Assembly: GCF_032854445.1 (NCBI RefSeq) | Contig: NC_088300.1 | Location: 28,749,608-28,813,607 of the forward strand | Direction of reading: 5' to 3' | DNA from: Liolophura sinensis | Lineage: Eukaryota > Mollusca > Polyplacophora > Chitonida > Chitonidae | DNA: 64,000 bases | In this document: positions 38,001 through 49,469 of the stretch, piece by piece | Layout of the letters: the number at the start of each line of letters is the position of its first letter | How positions within the stretch are numbered: position 1 is the first letter of the stretch | The notes under the pieces: generated by a model | What the model saw: only the letters and a program-made list of their open reading frames with translations | Database searches by the model: none | What the model was told of the DNA's origin: nothing | Made by a program: the position numbers and the translations under genes

Positions 38001-41000
38001 CAGTGTTTGGAAATTACAGCTTTGTATTAGTCATCGGCTGACTTTAATGTATGGATATAATTATAGATGGCTACTTGGGAGATCTGCACAGCTCGATGTC
38101 AGTGACCTGACCCCATGTGGCGTGGATTAGGGACCATAGCTGCCATGTAGGGTAATGAAACAGGCAGGGGGCTAATCACCCACTGCTGTCATCATGCTGC
38201 TAACTCAGACCGTGTGAAAGTAAACCACAGTAACCGCTGGGCGTCATTAACCGCATGGTGAAACTACAGCACTGTCAGACCACGATGTATTATATTCGTT
38301 CCAGCTTACCCCTTGGTGTGCTGCTTCGTAGATAAACTCTGTGTACGCGGCAGCTGCTTGTTCTTCTTCCTTTAACTTCTCGTACAATCTAGAGACAAAG
38401 TACATGTGAATGTACATTTAATACTAAAATCAGGTAAATCTAATACTTATTAGAGCAATTTTCAAACTCGACAAAGACAACAGAATATGAAGACCAAAAA
38501 TAAGTGTTATCAATTTTAAAAGTCTACGTAGTCTCAGAGATATCCGTCATCAACCTTTATTTCAAACTGCATAAGCAAGAGATCCTACATACTAGAACAA
38601 GTACTGATACTTTCATGGGCTCTGTATTCATTTGTTATGTTCATTCCATGCAATGCATAGAATTTAATACATAAGTGATCGGGATCAATATCAATCACCT
38701 GTAACATTACAGATCACATGATCAATTACTCCAGTTCGAGGAGTAAGGTAATTCTTCAACCTTCTGTTGAACACCTACATGTTTACAAGGTGTTAATTAA
38801 AGTATATTCTAAAGGTATTATTCTGTGTTAACTGATAAAATTATACTTTTACTCTTTAAAAATCAAATTAAAAATGTGAATAAATTGCAATGAAAGTCAA
38901 TCTTTCATCTGTGAAAAGGTTGAAGAGTTAGGGTAATGGATAAGTAGGAAGTATTTGCAGACTGTATGCTTAAGTAATGTGTTAGTTCTATCAGCCCTTA
39001 CACTGAATGGGGTTGATACTGACAAAAAACGACTTTATCAAACCTTGGCCATGTGACATAATCATCTTGATGAAAATGCATACGCTAGACTCCCTCACCT
39101 ATCGCCACAACCAAGCACCTCACCCCCAGATGATGTACATGTATGCTGGCTTACCTTGCCAGTTTTATCAGAGCTAAACCTTCCACGTCACCTAAACTGT
39201 GAGCTTTCCAGAAACACTTCTTGGCCTCTTGTAGTTGGTCTAGTTTCTCATAGCTCTCCCCCATAGCAACAACCATACGAGAGTCATTCGGCCTGAAACA
39301 CACCATTCTTAGTTGTATAGGTGGAAAATGTAAGTCAGGGAATTTTATTACCTACCTGAACACAGGTTTATGTATATGTATGTAGTTACCTCACTACATG
39401 TATATACTAACCAAGCATTTATACCTTGTCATGAAGTCGTAGCTGCAGTACACTTGCATGCATATCCCCCAAAAAACCACACCAAACATGTACAAAAAAA
39501 AACAACACATTCACACACAAAATACACACATTTAGAAGAAAACATAAAAACGACACCAAAATCAGATGAAAGAGCATGGAAACTTAATTCGAAAATATGG
39601 TCTTTGATATTTTTTATTTCAGGAGAAAAGGGTATTTGAAAATATTTTTGTATGGTGGGTATTTGGGATCACCTCTGAGTATATATCTTCTTTGCATAAT
39701 AATTTTCTAAGTAAGGATGTGATGTATGCCTTATAAATTTTAAAAAATTAAAATATAAGCAATCAGACTGAATAAAAGCTGATTGAAAATGCAAAATTAT
39801 TTATTTTAATAATGGTCAGAAATGAAACATGTACAGTCAAACTGATGCATACATAAATACAAATTTACATGTACAAATTAGAGTCATACCTCTAGCTATC
39901 TCTAGAAAAAACAAAAGCCCTGGTTCATGTATTTTGATGGCATAACTTACCTCAACTGATGTGCTTGTCTGTAATAATACAGAGAATAAAATGGCATTTT
40001 CATGATTTCATACGTTTGTCCCAGCCCATACCAAGCCCTGTAATCCCTCCTGTTCACCTCTGTTGAAAAAACATACAGCCAACCATGGTGTTTAGTCAGT
40101 CAGCTTAAAAATGTTTATTTGAAATTCTACTACAGCGTAAGACATATTTAAACCACATGGTTTAATATTTCAAATGGCATCATTCCTTCACACAACAAGA
40201 GTTCAGGTGAACAGAACATACGCCCCAACAAATGCATTTGTTTGAAATGTATAAAAGAATACCAGTAACGCTGTGGTCAGTATAACCCATGGGGGAATCT
40301 TTATGGGTGTTGATGATAGGTATGTGGTTACCATGACAACCGCACAAGTGGACAAATGTGTCCACCACAAATGAAAAGGTTATGCAGAACACGTAGATGG
40401 AGTTGTAGCCTGGACACAAAATCATTTCTGTTTATACAGTATAAACAAGGAAAACAGCTACCTGGTTGTCATGACAACCACAAAAATGGACAAATGTAAG
40501 TTGTGACACATTGTCCTCTGTGTATCTATGTATCCATGAAAATTTAAAACTCTGCATGGAAAACAGCCCAGACACGAATAATGAATACGGACAGACGGTT
40601 GGACAAACAGACAGATAGACGAGAAAATCTCTATAATATAATACGCTCCACCTATTGGCGGGGCGTATAAAAAACCTGTTATCTGAGTCTGATAAGACTA
40701 ATCATCACAGCCAAAGAAAAAATGATGTCTTCCCTGCCAGGCCAGCAGTTTACTCAATCCAAGTCTAGAACAGCTAGATTTGAACCTGAGACCTGAGTGG
40801 GTAAAAGGCCACAGCTTTTATCCACAAAGTACTCATGGCTGCTCTGCAAAGTTGGCCAATTTTAGGTGATGAATGAAAGTTAAAACCACTTTTGTGCACA
40901 GTTGTGTCAGGAGTTTTAGATATACAGGTATTAAGCACACTATGGTATCAGAAATGAAAGACAGACAGCACAGCAACAAAACTCACAGGTATTATCTATT

Positions 41001-44000
41001 ATCAACTTATCATCACTTCCCATTTGCACCTGCTGCATTTAGTATGAAGTTTACCAACTTAAATGTTAAAGTTTGTGGGACATTTTATAGCGTTAAATCT
41101 ATGGCCTGACAAAGTTTGTGAAAAGAAAAGAAAACTCCTGATCTTGTGATGGTATAAAGCAGGAGATATTTGCAGATCAACTCACCCACAGCCTGCCTGT
41201 AAGCCTGAATGGCTGCTGAGGAGTTCTTCATCTCCATGAATTCGTGCCCAATCAGAGTCCAGGCAGACAGGTAGTGAGGGTTCAGCCTGAGAGCTCGCTG
41301 GAAGTACAAGACGGCCTTCTCGTGCTGTGAGCGCAGAGAGTAGTAGTTTCCTGAAACACCCAGTACAGTAGTTTTTGTTACAAGATCAGACCTTAGCTTT
41401 CAGCTTTACCTTAGTACCCAGCTTGTGATTTCTACATAATTTTACGTACCTGTGTGTAACTTAAAGATGTTTTGTAAGATAACTCTGCATCCACTTTATA
41501 CCCAAAATTTGTGCAAATCACTAAATTACATATTTGCACTGAAATTTTTGTTCAGGGCGAAAAAAAGTGCAATGAACAGGTCACTACCAAGAAATGAAAC
41601 AATATGCGAATGGGACGGAGTGAATGAAATGAAACAATATGCCAATGTGATGGAGTGAATGAAATGAAACAATATGCCAATGGGATGGAGTGAATGAAAT
41701 GAAACAATATGCCAATGGGATGGAGTGAATGAAATGAAACAATACGCCTATGGGATGGAGTGAATGAAATGAAACAATATGCCTATAGGATGGAGTGAAT
41801 GAAATGAAACAATAAATATGAATGAAAAAATGGTTATAAATGGAATGAAAGGGCATTGGCAATGAAAGCAACAACAGGTCATTTGACGATTTCAATGAAT
41901 GGAACAATGGGTTAATGGTAATGAATGAAGCCTATACCAGTAATAAGGGGGGACCAATGGGCTTACACTGCCCGTGTCATGCCGGTAGAAACAGTAGCTC
42001 ACCTATGACACAGCATGTCTCCATCCTGTACTTGTCTATATCACAGCAGCGGTGAGCCAGGTACGCCAGTTCTGCTCTCATCTCCTGGGCAAACAGAAAA
42101 CTCATACATCTCACAGTGCACATTAACCAGTATTCTGTATACCGCTCATGTTTCAACCCCTGCATAATGAGTGCACGTATCGCTCTCAAACTACTCAAGA
42201 TCAAATCACTTTACATGTCAAAAGTGGAAGGCATCTTTTGCAATGCTGCATCTTATAGACATATGCATCTTCCTGATGAGCACTCTGCATCATGGTCGTT
42301 TCCACCGCGAAATTGATGTTTTAACAATTATTAGCAGTTTGATAATTATCCACATGGTCAAAAACATTACATACAATACATTAACAAATACAAGCACATT
42401 TTGGTATCAACCACAAACCTGAACCCTACATACTGATAATAAGCAGTCAACATTATGGGAGATTTCAGAAGGGTTTTATGCCAGAATAAAAATATTTTTC
42501 ACTTTATTATGTAACACAAGTTAGGATTTTGCACACACAAACCACCATATTATGGGGAAGCTGTCATACCCTGCATCAGGAAGCAAACATACCATGGGAA
42601 AACCACCACACCAGAAGGGAAAATTAAATTAGCACCTGGAAGCCAAATACAATGGGAAAATTAAATTAGCATCTGGAAGCCAAAATACCACGGGAAAACC
42701 ACTTTATCACAGAACTGTACCCTGGGAAAACTAAAATAGCATCATGAAAACACCACCTGTTGGCACAATTAGTAAAACCATCACACTTAGTCATCACATT
42801 TGATGAGTAAGAAGTTACACTGTAGTTTGTTGAAATACCTTGACATATAATAGGTTAGAGTATGTATCCATATTGTCCAGTCTGTAAGGGTCGTACTTCT
42901 GGAGACTCTCAAATGCACTGACAGCTTGGTCCACAGCTGTAAGATTAAAAACATGTCCACTTTGAAATTGAATTTATTCATGAATTGACTGGGGTTTCCT
43001 GCCATACTCAAGCGTTTGAAACCTATCCAACAGTGGTTTTTCTTTAGAGATAGGAAACCAAAGAGCCCACAGAAAACCACTGACCTATGTCAAGTAACTG
43101 GCAAACTTTCCCTCACAGGGCACCAACTCAGAACTGCACAGCTAATTCCACATGTATGTCAAATTAAGGGGAGGTAACTCCTGTAAATGATCATGTAAGA
43201 CCAACTCAAACTTGAATATTCACGTATAAACTCCAGTATCATTTCAACACACAACAAATGACATTTGTCCAGACTAAAATTATTATAACCAAGTTTAATT
43301 CTTAATACACTTTTGAAGACTGGGCCGCCAGATCACAAAACAATATTAGGCTCAAAGTCAAAATTTAAAATCAATATAAAATTGTTATTTCTGATGTAAC
43401 AAGGTCAAAGTATTGCTTGCTAACATATATTCTTTGTTAAGTTATTGAACAACAAATATCAGTTCAAATAACAGAAAGGGACATTTCAGATTTAATGATT
43501 AAGATTTTGACTTAAACATAAGATCACTTCGTGATCCCGGGGCTTGAACACAGAGAAACAAGTATTATACAGATGAAGCAAACTGGGCTTCTGTACTCAC
43601 CCCTACGGTTGTGGAAAGCCAGAGCATTCTGTGCCATGATGTATGTACTTCTGTGAAAGCCATGACTACACAGTCTCATGTAGAGCTTAACAGCCTCATC
43701 GTTCATCTGTAACTCCAGGTAAAGGTGAGCCAGGAAGAACTGCTTCATCCAGTGGTCAGGCAGTACAAGCGAGGACATCTGAGAACAATAACATTAAACT
43801 TGACAGTACATTCCAATCATTCCAAAGGGTGTGCCTAAAAAAGGATATTCATTTCATCTCCCAAACTTGCCAAGTTAATGACAAGAGCCTAGTCTCAGCT
43901 GATCCATTTTGAACTAACTTAGTAAATTCCAAATTAAAGTCAAAAATTATCATACATAGTGTGCCTAAACTGAAATAACTAAAACCTTTTCCAACACTGA

Positions 44001-47000
44001 TCTTACATCAGTTTGACCAAATTGAATCTAAACACAAACATCTTTCAAAAAAAAAAAAAAATGTCCACAAAAACAACACATAATACAGCATGCAGTACTG
44101 ATATGTCATATAGCCATATAATTTGTTTATCTAATTGTTGTCTGATGCCATGCCCAAAATTTTCCATTTATACCATGGTGGTGAGTTTTACAGGTGGAGC
44201 AAACCAGAGTGCCTGTTACAGTAAAGCACAGAACTTTGCTAAGTTACCGACAAATTTTCTCATATAGACCTTAAACAGCATCTAATGAAGAGAGCTCTAG
44301 ATTAAGCCATAACCATCCATATGAGGAAGCCCCAGTGACCGCACCATTTCCCTGTCCGTGATCAGACGTGTCATCTCCTGCCACGCCCCCCAGTGTAACG
44401 GCTCCTTCCTCACAGCCTCCACAAACACATCAATAGCTTCCTTCACAAAGTCCAGTTTCTTCAGCACTACCCCGTACCTGGCGGAACAAGACAAGAACTG
44501 TTACAGAAATCTGCAAATCTATATGCATTTATGATTACTATAACTTCCCTTGAAATTCATACAAGAAATGCGTTTACAGAGGTGAATAAAGGTAATGAAA
44601 TCTTACTTTTCAGTGTGGAGCTGAATATTTTTCAGGCACCCCTAACACGACATGACATACTTTGTCTTCTGTTTAATGGTAAATGTGACAACATGAAAAT
44701 TATAATGTTTAGTGAAAATACAAGTAAGGACAATGAACTATAATGAAGTTACATGCAATGGAAATAAATTATAATGTTTGGTGAAAATACAAGTAAATAC
44801 AATGAATTATGATGTTTAGTGAAGTTACAAGTAAAGACAGAATCCATCGAGCTCCTTCTTCTTGTGTCTCTCAGACAGCTCTGACTGTAGCACCTTCAGG
44901 TTCCCATTCTCTATTTTCTTTGGTGGACCTGCAACAGTAAAACAAGGGGGAGAAATTATCATTAAATGGGGAATAACATGCATGTAAGGAGAGGTATACT
45001 TGAAGAACTACTTGGAGATTATGTTGTGCAGAAAAGCATCAACTAAGAAATAGGAGGAAAATCTCAATGTGAACAGAATGTAACCATGTAACATTTGGGA
45101 AGTATGTCAGAGGAACATTCCTGGGCCCGCTTGCAAAAAGAGATTCTTAGCTATAATCAACTGAGTTCACAACTGATCATAAAAGTAAGTCGAAGCGTTT
45201 GCACAAAGGGACTGTAAATTTTTGAAGTTATGATCGTGATCATAGGCCAACTTTGACTCGTACATAAAGGTGGCCTTTGTATATGGACAATGTACCAGTC
45301 AATAACTTTTCTTGCCTTAATTTTGAAAATTTATCAACAACATGTAAAAATATTCTTGTAACATCTTTTTGAGACAACTAAATGGCACATCTTCACAAAC
45401 CGAGTGGAAAAGTACTAACAGTCTACTTAAGGTGAGCATTTGTCTTTAATGTTAATTTTGGGGCGACTGTAAATATTTACAACATTTTAACCCAACTGTA
45501 ATTTGTGATTGTAAGTCACAACTAACTTAGCTTTTAATCCCTTCGTGCAAGAGGCACTTAATACTATAAGTGTGTCAAGTGTGAAGAATTATTAGCTGGT
45601 AAATACCGCTTACAGGGTAGTAGCTGGGCAAAACTACCATGACGTACATCTGGAGCTATGTACATGTACATACTCCTGTTGACCACATAGTGCCTTCACC
45701 AGAACCAAATCCTATTCCTCAGCCTTCTTTGCTATATGACCATCAACATAACAATCAGATAATCACCACACAAGACATTTGGCAATATTGGTAAGAATAT
45801 GAACTCGTCAAATTTGTAATGCATCATCAGCATATTACTTACCGATGGAGTCGGGCCTGTTGTCTGTTTTCCTCTTCTCGTCAGCCAAGTAGCGGGAATA
45901 CATGTAGAGAAAATAGACCTTCGGGTGAGAGCAATCTTGTATGAAATATGCAGCTCTGTCATACTCCTTGACATCAAAGTAACTTCTGGCTAATGTGTAC
46001 TTCTCATAGTCTGCTCCAAGTGTCTGTATAATGAGACAAAGGTTCATACCTATAGTATCAATTCCAACAACATATCTGATATATGTGTGGGGTAACAGAA
46101 CAGCTGTTTGGTCCCCCTATTGCCATGGTGACAAGTGGCAGATATCAGGGACTGAGCATTACGAACACCACCACATTCGTAGGGCAGTAGAGGATTTTTT
46201 AAAAAGTATTTGTGAAAGTTAAACACTTGTACGTGTACGGACCTTCCCATACATGACCAGAGAGGAAGCCAGTACAAGCTGTACTGCAATATTTATGGTA
46301 TTCAACCTACAATGAATAATATCTTCTATGGCTTGATAGTTTGATGTGCATGTACTTGTAAAATATGGACATTAAAGAGTTAAATACAGATATGTTTAGT
46401 TTGCGTCAAATGTCCTATTAGGACACATATATGCCATATGACTGACCTGAGATTTTTGTATTATTTCTTGTATTTCTTTGTAATCAATTGTTTCACGCAA
46501 CGCAAAGGCCATCTCCGCTGTCCTGTTAACAGACAAAAATATATAAACCTTATAGTCAACAATACATAATAATTATTACTTTATTTATTTACTCGATTGG
46601 TGTTTTATGACGACACTCAAGAGTATTTCACTTACACCGTTGGCCAGTGGCCAGCATTATGGTGGGAGGCAACCGAGCAGAGCCCTAGGGAAACCTACGA
46701 CCATTCATAGACCTTCACATATATGACCGGAACGGAAGCCAGCATCAGCTGGACGTGAACTCAGAGTGACTGCAGCAGTGAGAGGCTTCAGAGTCACTGT
46801 GCTGCGCTGCCACACTAACCTCAAGAGCCCCAATAAATATTCAGAACACTTTTGCATGTCATAATCAGTATGAATTATTTTACGGCTACAAAGAATATAG
46901 TCAGGGGAATAACAAATCTTGTGAATCACCCCCTCACTGTCATTTACATTTTCAATTTGATGTTGATTTCTTAGGAAAGTTTACACTAATAACAATATGC

Positions 47001-47636
47001 CTAACTGTCATTTCATGAGTCCAGCGAGTTGCAGATATGAACGAGACAAGATGGGGTCTTTCGCAAACTAACGCAGCTAAAAGGCGAGATTTTATGGTAC
47101 TTGCTAAACTGAATACAGATTTGGCTTTGACAGGTTTGTCCGCCAAAGGCGCAGTTAGCAGCTGCCGTAATATCATGTCTTTTAGCCCTGTTAGTTTGCT
47201 AGAGCCTCCACCTGTCTCGCCCAAAACCTGTGTGAACTTGCGAGACCCGTGAAATGCACACTCGGCTTATTGCTGTTACTTCTTCTTTTAGGCTCCAATC
47301 TTTCATCGCTCATCAGCAGATGAGCAAACGTGGGTGTCTCCACGTCCGTGAAGGTTTTTCTCGGAAACTAACATCTGCAACAACCTATAGATCTACAGCT
47401 AATGTAGACCTCTGGGAAAATAATGTTCTTGTTGTTGTTGTAAGAAACCAGAATTCTGCATTAATGTGAGCTTGTAGGGGCAAAGTCCTTTTCAAAATAA
47501 GAATTCACATCATCTACGATTAATTGCAGATATACCACTTTGCGCTGTGCATCAGGCCCCGCTGAGAACATTCTTGTTGAGCCTTGATCAAGTCTTTTTT
47601 CACCGCAATCAAATCCCAACTTGAAATGTCCGCCAT
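35025..47636 (-). CDS. CDC23 / APC8, anaphase-promoting complex TPR subunit
   Basis: Fourteen exons on the minus strand: 47536-47636, 46447-46522, 45843-46023, 44829-44928, 44345-44477, 43601-43778, 42839-42936, 42003-42084, 41186-41350, 39951-40059, 39155-39292, 38310-38388, 36496-36612 and 35025-35192. Phases join to 1,725 nt, or 574 aa (human 597). The start is ATGGCGG at 47636. The N-terminal APC8 region has [16 protein letters not shown] and [17 protein letters not shown]. The rest is TPR superhelix, with [36 protein letters not shown] and [19 protein letters not shown]. In other eukaryotes this subunit scaffolds the APC/C ubiquitin ligase in the nucleus and at mitosis. The exon at 44345 uses an unusual GTGCGG donor. 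It is divergent from the GH79 cluster. Confidence 0.96.
36410..36490. repeat. (CAT)n-type microsatellite next to a CDC23 exon
   Basis: An imperfect run of ATCATC and related triplets ends about 6 bases from the donor of the CDC23 exon at 36496-36612. It is low-complexity and gives artefact frames rich in H on one strand and M or T on the other. Confidence 0.85.
41590..41815. repeat. 35-bp tandem repeat in a CDC23 intron
   Basis: About six units of GAAATGAAACAATATGCCAA followed by TGGGATGGAGTGAAT. Since 35 is not a multiple of three, the 107-aa minus-strand frame over it reads the unit in changing phases and is not a credible protein. Confidence 0.9.
42590..42750. repeat. 37-bp imperfect tandem repeat in a CDC23 intron
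   Basis: Units begin with GGGAAAATTAAATTAGCA and continue through CTGGAAGCCAAA. Two are close to perfect (42617 and 42654) and the flanking ones are diverged. Confidence 0.7.
44690..44840. repeat. Repeat block overlapping a CDC23 splice donor
   Basis: The words ATAATGTTTAGTGAAAATAC and ACAAGTAA recur near 44705, 44775 and 44812. The last unit contains the donor end of the CDC23 exon at 44829-44928 (plus-strand AGTGAAGTTACAAGTAAAGAC), so the intron carries degenerate copies of that exon-intron boundary. Confidence 0.6.
46225..46283 (-). mobile_element. SINE family A body fragment
   Basis: A short reversed piece: GGACCTTCCCATACATGACC, then AGAGAGGAAGCCAGTACAAG and GCTG. Tail and head are missing. 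It lies in a CDC23 intron. Confidence 0.55.
46573..46832 (-). mobile_element. SINE family A copy in CDC23 intron 1
   Basis: A near-complete reversed copy runs from TTTATTTATTTACTCGATTG through ATTATGGTGGGAGGCAACCG and GAAGCCAGCATCAGCTGGAC to a degraded head at about 46832. No exact target-site duplication was seen. Confidence 0.85.
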
Positions 47637-47903
47637 GCTGGTTTCTTCCGGGGAGCAGTCATTGCTTGCAGTCCCTACACGTTGGCCAAGGTTTACTGCA
47701 TGTTTATCTCAATTTTGAAGTTTGTTAAACAATACTTGTTTTCTTTATTCTCCAATGGCTGGGAATGTTGTATAATTAATAAATCAATAAATTACCTCAA
47801 AATGTACTACATGGAATTTTTCGAGGAAAACTTTTCCGTGTAAAAAGTGTGATTTTTCATTTTTTAGGCCTATTAGGCCTATGTCCAATTTTTTTTTTCA
47901 GTC

Positions 47904-48043
47904 TCAGTGAAGCAGCACGAGATAAAAGAGCGGTGGAAATCCGTCCTGCAACAAAGAGGCACATTACCTAAGGATTCCCACGTCGTCATATGACTGAAAA
48001 ATTGTTGATTACGACGTTAAACTCCAAGCACTGACTCACTCAC
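47904..48043 (+). mobile_element. SINE family B, 5'-truncated copy
   Basis: Forward tail half: AGATAAAAGAGCGGTGGAAA, TCCGTCCTGCAACAAAGAGG, CACGTCGTCATATGACTG, ending in a CTGACTCACTCAC run. It lacks the tRNA-like head. Confidence 0.8.
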
Positions 48044-48527
48044 TTTTAAGTCATACTTTACTGGTCGAATTAACTGAGGATCTCAGTCTATATAATCTAT
48101 ATATAAACAAGATACAACGGATGGCGGACAAATGTTCACATTGTCAATATGAAAGAACCAAACTTGTATGAAAAGGTACCGGCGTGATCACGCACGCATC
48201 AATTGTAAGTCATTTTGGGCGCCAGAATCTTGGGACACGTCAGTTAAGTCTGGCTCCGCATAACTTAATTAAAAATCTGACATTGTTTTTTTTTCTTCAA
48301 ATCATGTGCTGCATATAATTGTTAACTGTTTTATGGGATAACTGTGATATGGCACACCGATTTTGGTTTAGATTTAGTTTTAACTTTAAAGCACCGTAAT
48401 GCATGTGACATGGATATAGGCCTGAATTTATCACCCTAAAACGACAAAAACCATGGCAACCAGATGAGCCGATGTTCTCACATATTTACCTCAAACCAGT
48501 AACACGTGCGGATACATATTCGACACT

Positions 48528-48840
48528 GCAAGATTTAGTCGAGACTGAGTCGAGATAAGGAGGACAACGTGACCTATTGACGAGATTCCAGCAAGACTCC
48601 ACCGGAATTCACTCGAGAACCTAATCGAGATTTGATCGAGATTTGGCCGAGAAATAAATATGCAGGCGAGTATCGAGCGAGGGCGCGAGTGATCGACAAA
48701 GCGAGATTCGAATGCAGGCACAAAAGCTATACGATATTCTCGACCGAGTTTGGATGGAGTCTCTTTGGAATCTCGTCAGAATGTCACGTTGTCGCCCTAA
48801 TCTAGAATGAATCTCGACTAGGCATAACTCTCGAATTGTC
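48528..48840. other. CGAG-rich island, unexplained
   Basis: CGAG or its complement CTCG occurs about 20 times in roughly 310 bases, often as TCGAGA or TCGAGAT, in otherwise AT-rich and CpG-poor DNA. There is no clean repeat period, no supported open frame and no terminal inverted repeat. It could be a decayed repeat or a protein-binding cluster. Confidence 0.5.
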
Positions 48841-49469
48841 ATTCAATTATCACTGTTTTTGGTTTAGGGGCAAGTGTGACGGAGAGATCATGGCCGCATC
48901 CGGCTTCCATGGAAAACAACTGATTACGTTTCTCGCAAGTTAAAAACCCCATAGAACTTTCTTGTTTTTTTCACATTTCACAATCCCCGTGATATTCTGA
49001 TTAGATGTAACAATAACAGTTCACTTTAACATTGCCTCCTAATGAAAAACACAAATTTGCCAAATCTCTCCTACTTTTGGAAGGCCAATATAGAAAACGA
49101 ACCACAGAGAAGCAAAAAGAATCAATGATTTTGCCTCACGACATATTTTCAGGGTAGGAAGTAGGTGAGTAACAACTCAGTATATCTTCTTTGTGGACAA
49201 ATGCAAAATCTCCTCCTGAAATGTATGGGGGACTTCGTAATTAACAAGCGATGACATATCTGTTGTCTATATGTTACATGTTGAATATCGCCAAATACGA
49301 ATTTAGGTTGTCTTGCAAATATCTGATAAACAGGATAAGATAATTTGGCCATGGGAGGAAGCCTTATGTTGTCTGCGTATACTGAGAATTCTTCCCAACG
49401 CACATAGAGTATGCCAGTATTATTTCTAAACAGTTGAGTAAACCACTGGACGTGTTGCCTGGGTCAGTT

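Larger units (their letters stand above)
47637..49469. promoter_or_regulatory. Intergenic region between CDC23 and the GH79 gene
   Basis: This 1.8-kb gap separates two divergent starts. It contains a truncated SINE B (47904-48043), a CGAG-rich island (48528-48840), and from about 49055 a stretch recurring upstream of the decayed GH79 copy, which probably marks the duplicated promoter unit. I see no clear TATA box. Confidence 0.45.

Noticed and set aside
41584-41907. 107-aa histidine- and phenylalanine-rich protein
   Set aside because: It is the translation of a 35-bp tandem repeat in a CDC23 intron; the unit length is not a multiple of three.
47037-47252. 71-aa frame in CDC23 intron 1, with an overlapping opposite frame
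   Set aside because: Composition is closer to coding than its surroundings, but I recognise no domain and no splice partner. Possibly a decayed repeat.
49434-49469. Upstream start codon of the GH79 gene
   Set aside because: It would put 12 residues before the signal peptide, and the copy at 61982 starts at the downstream Met.
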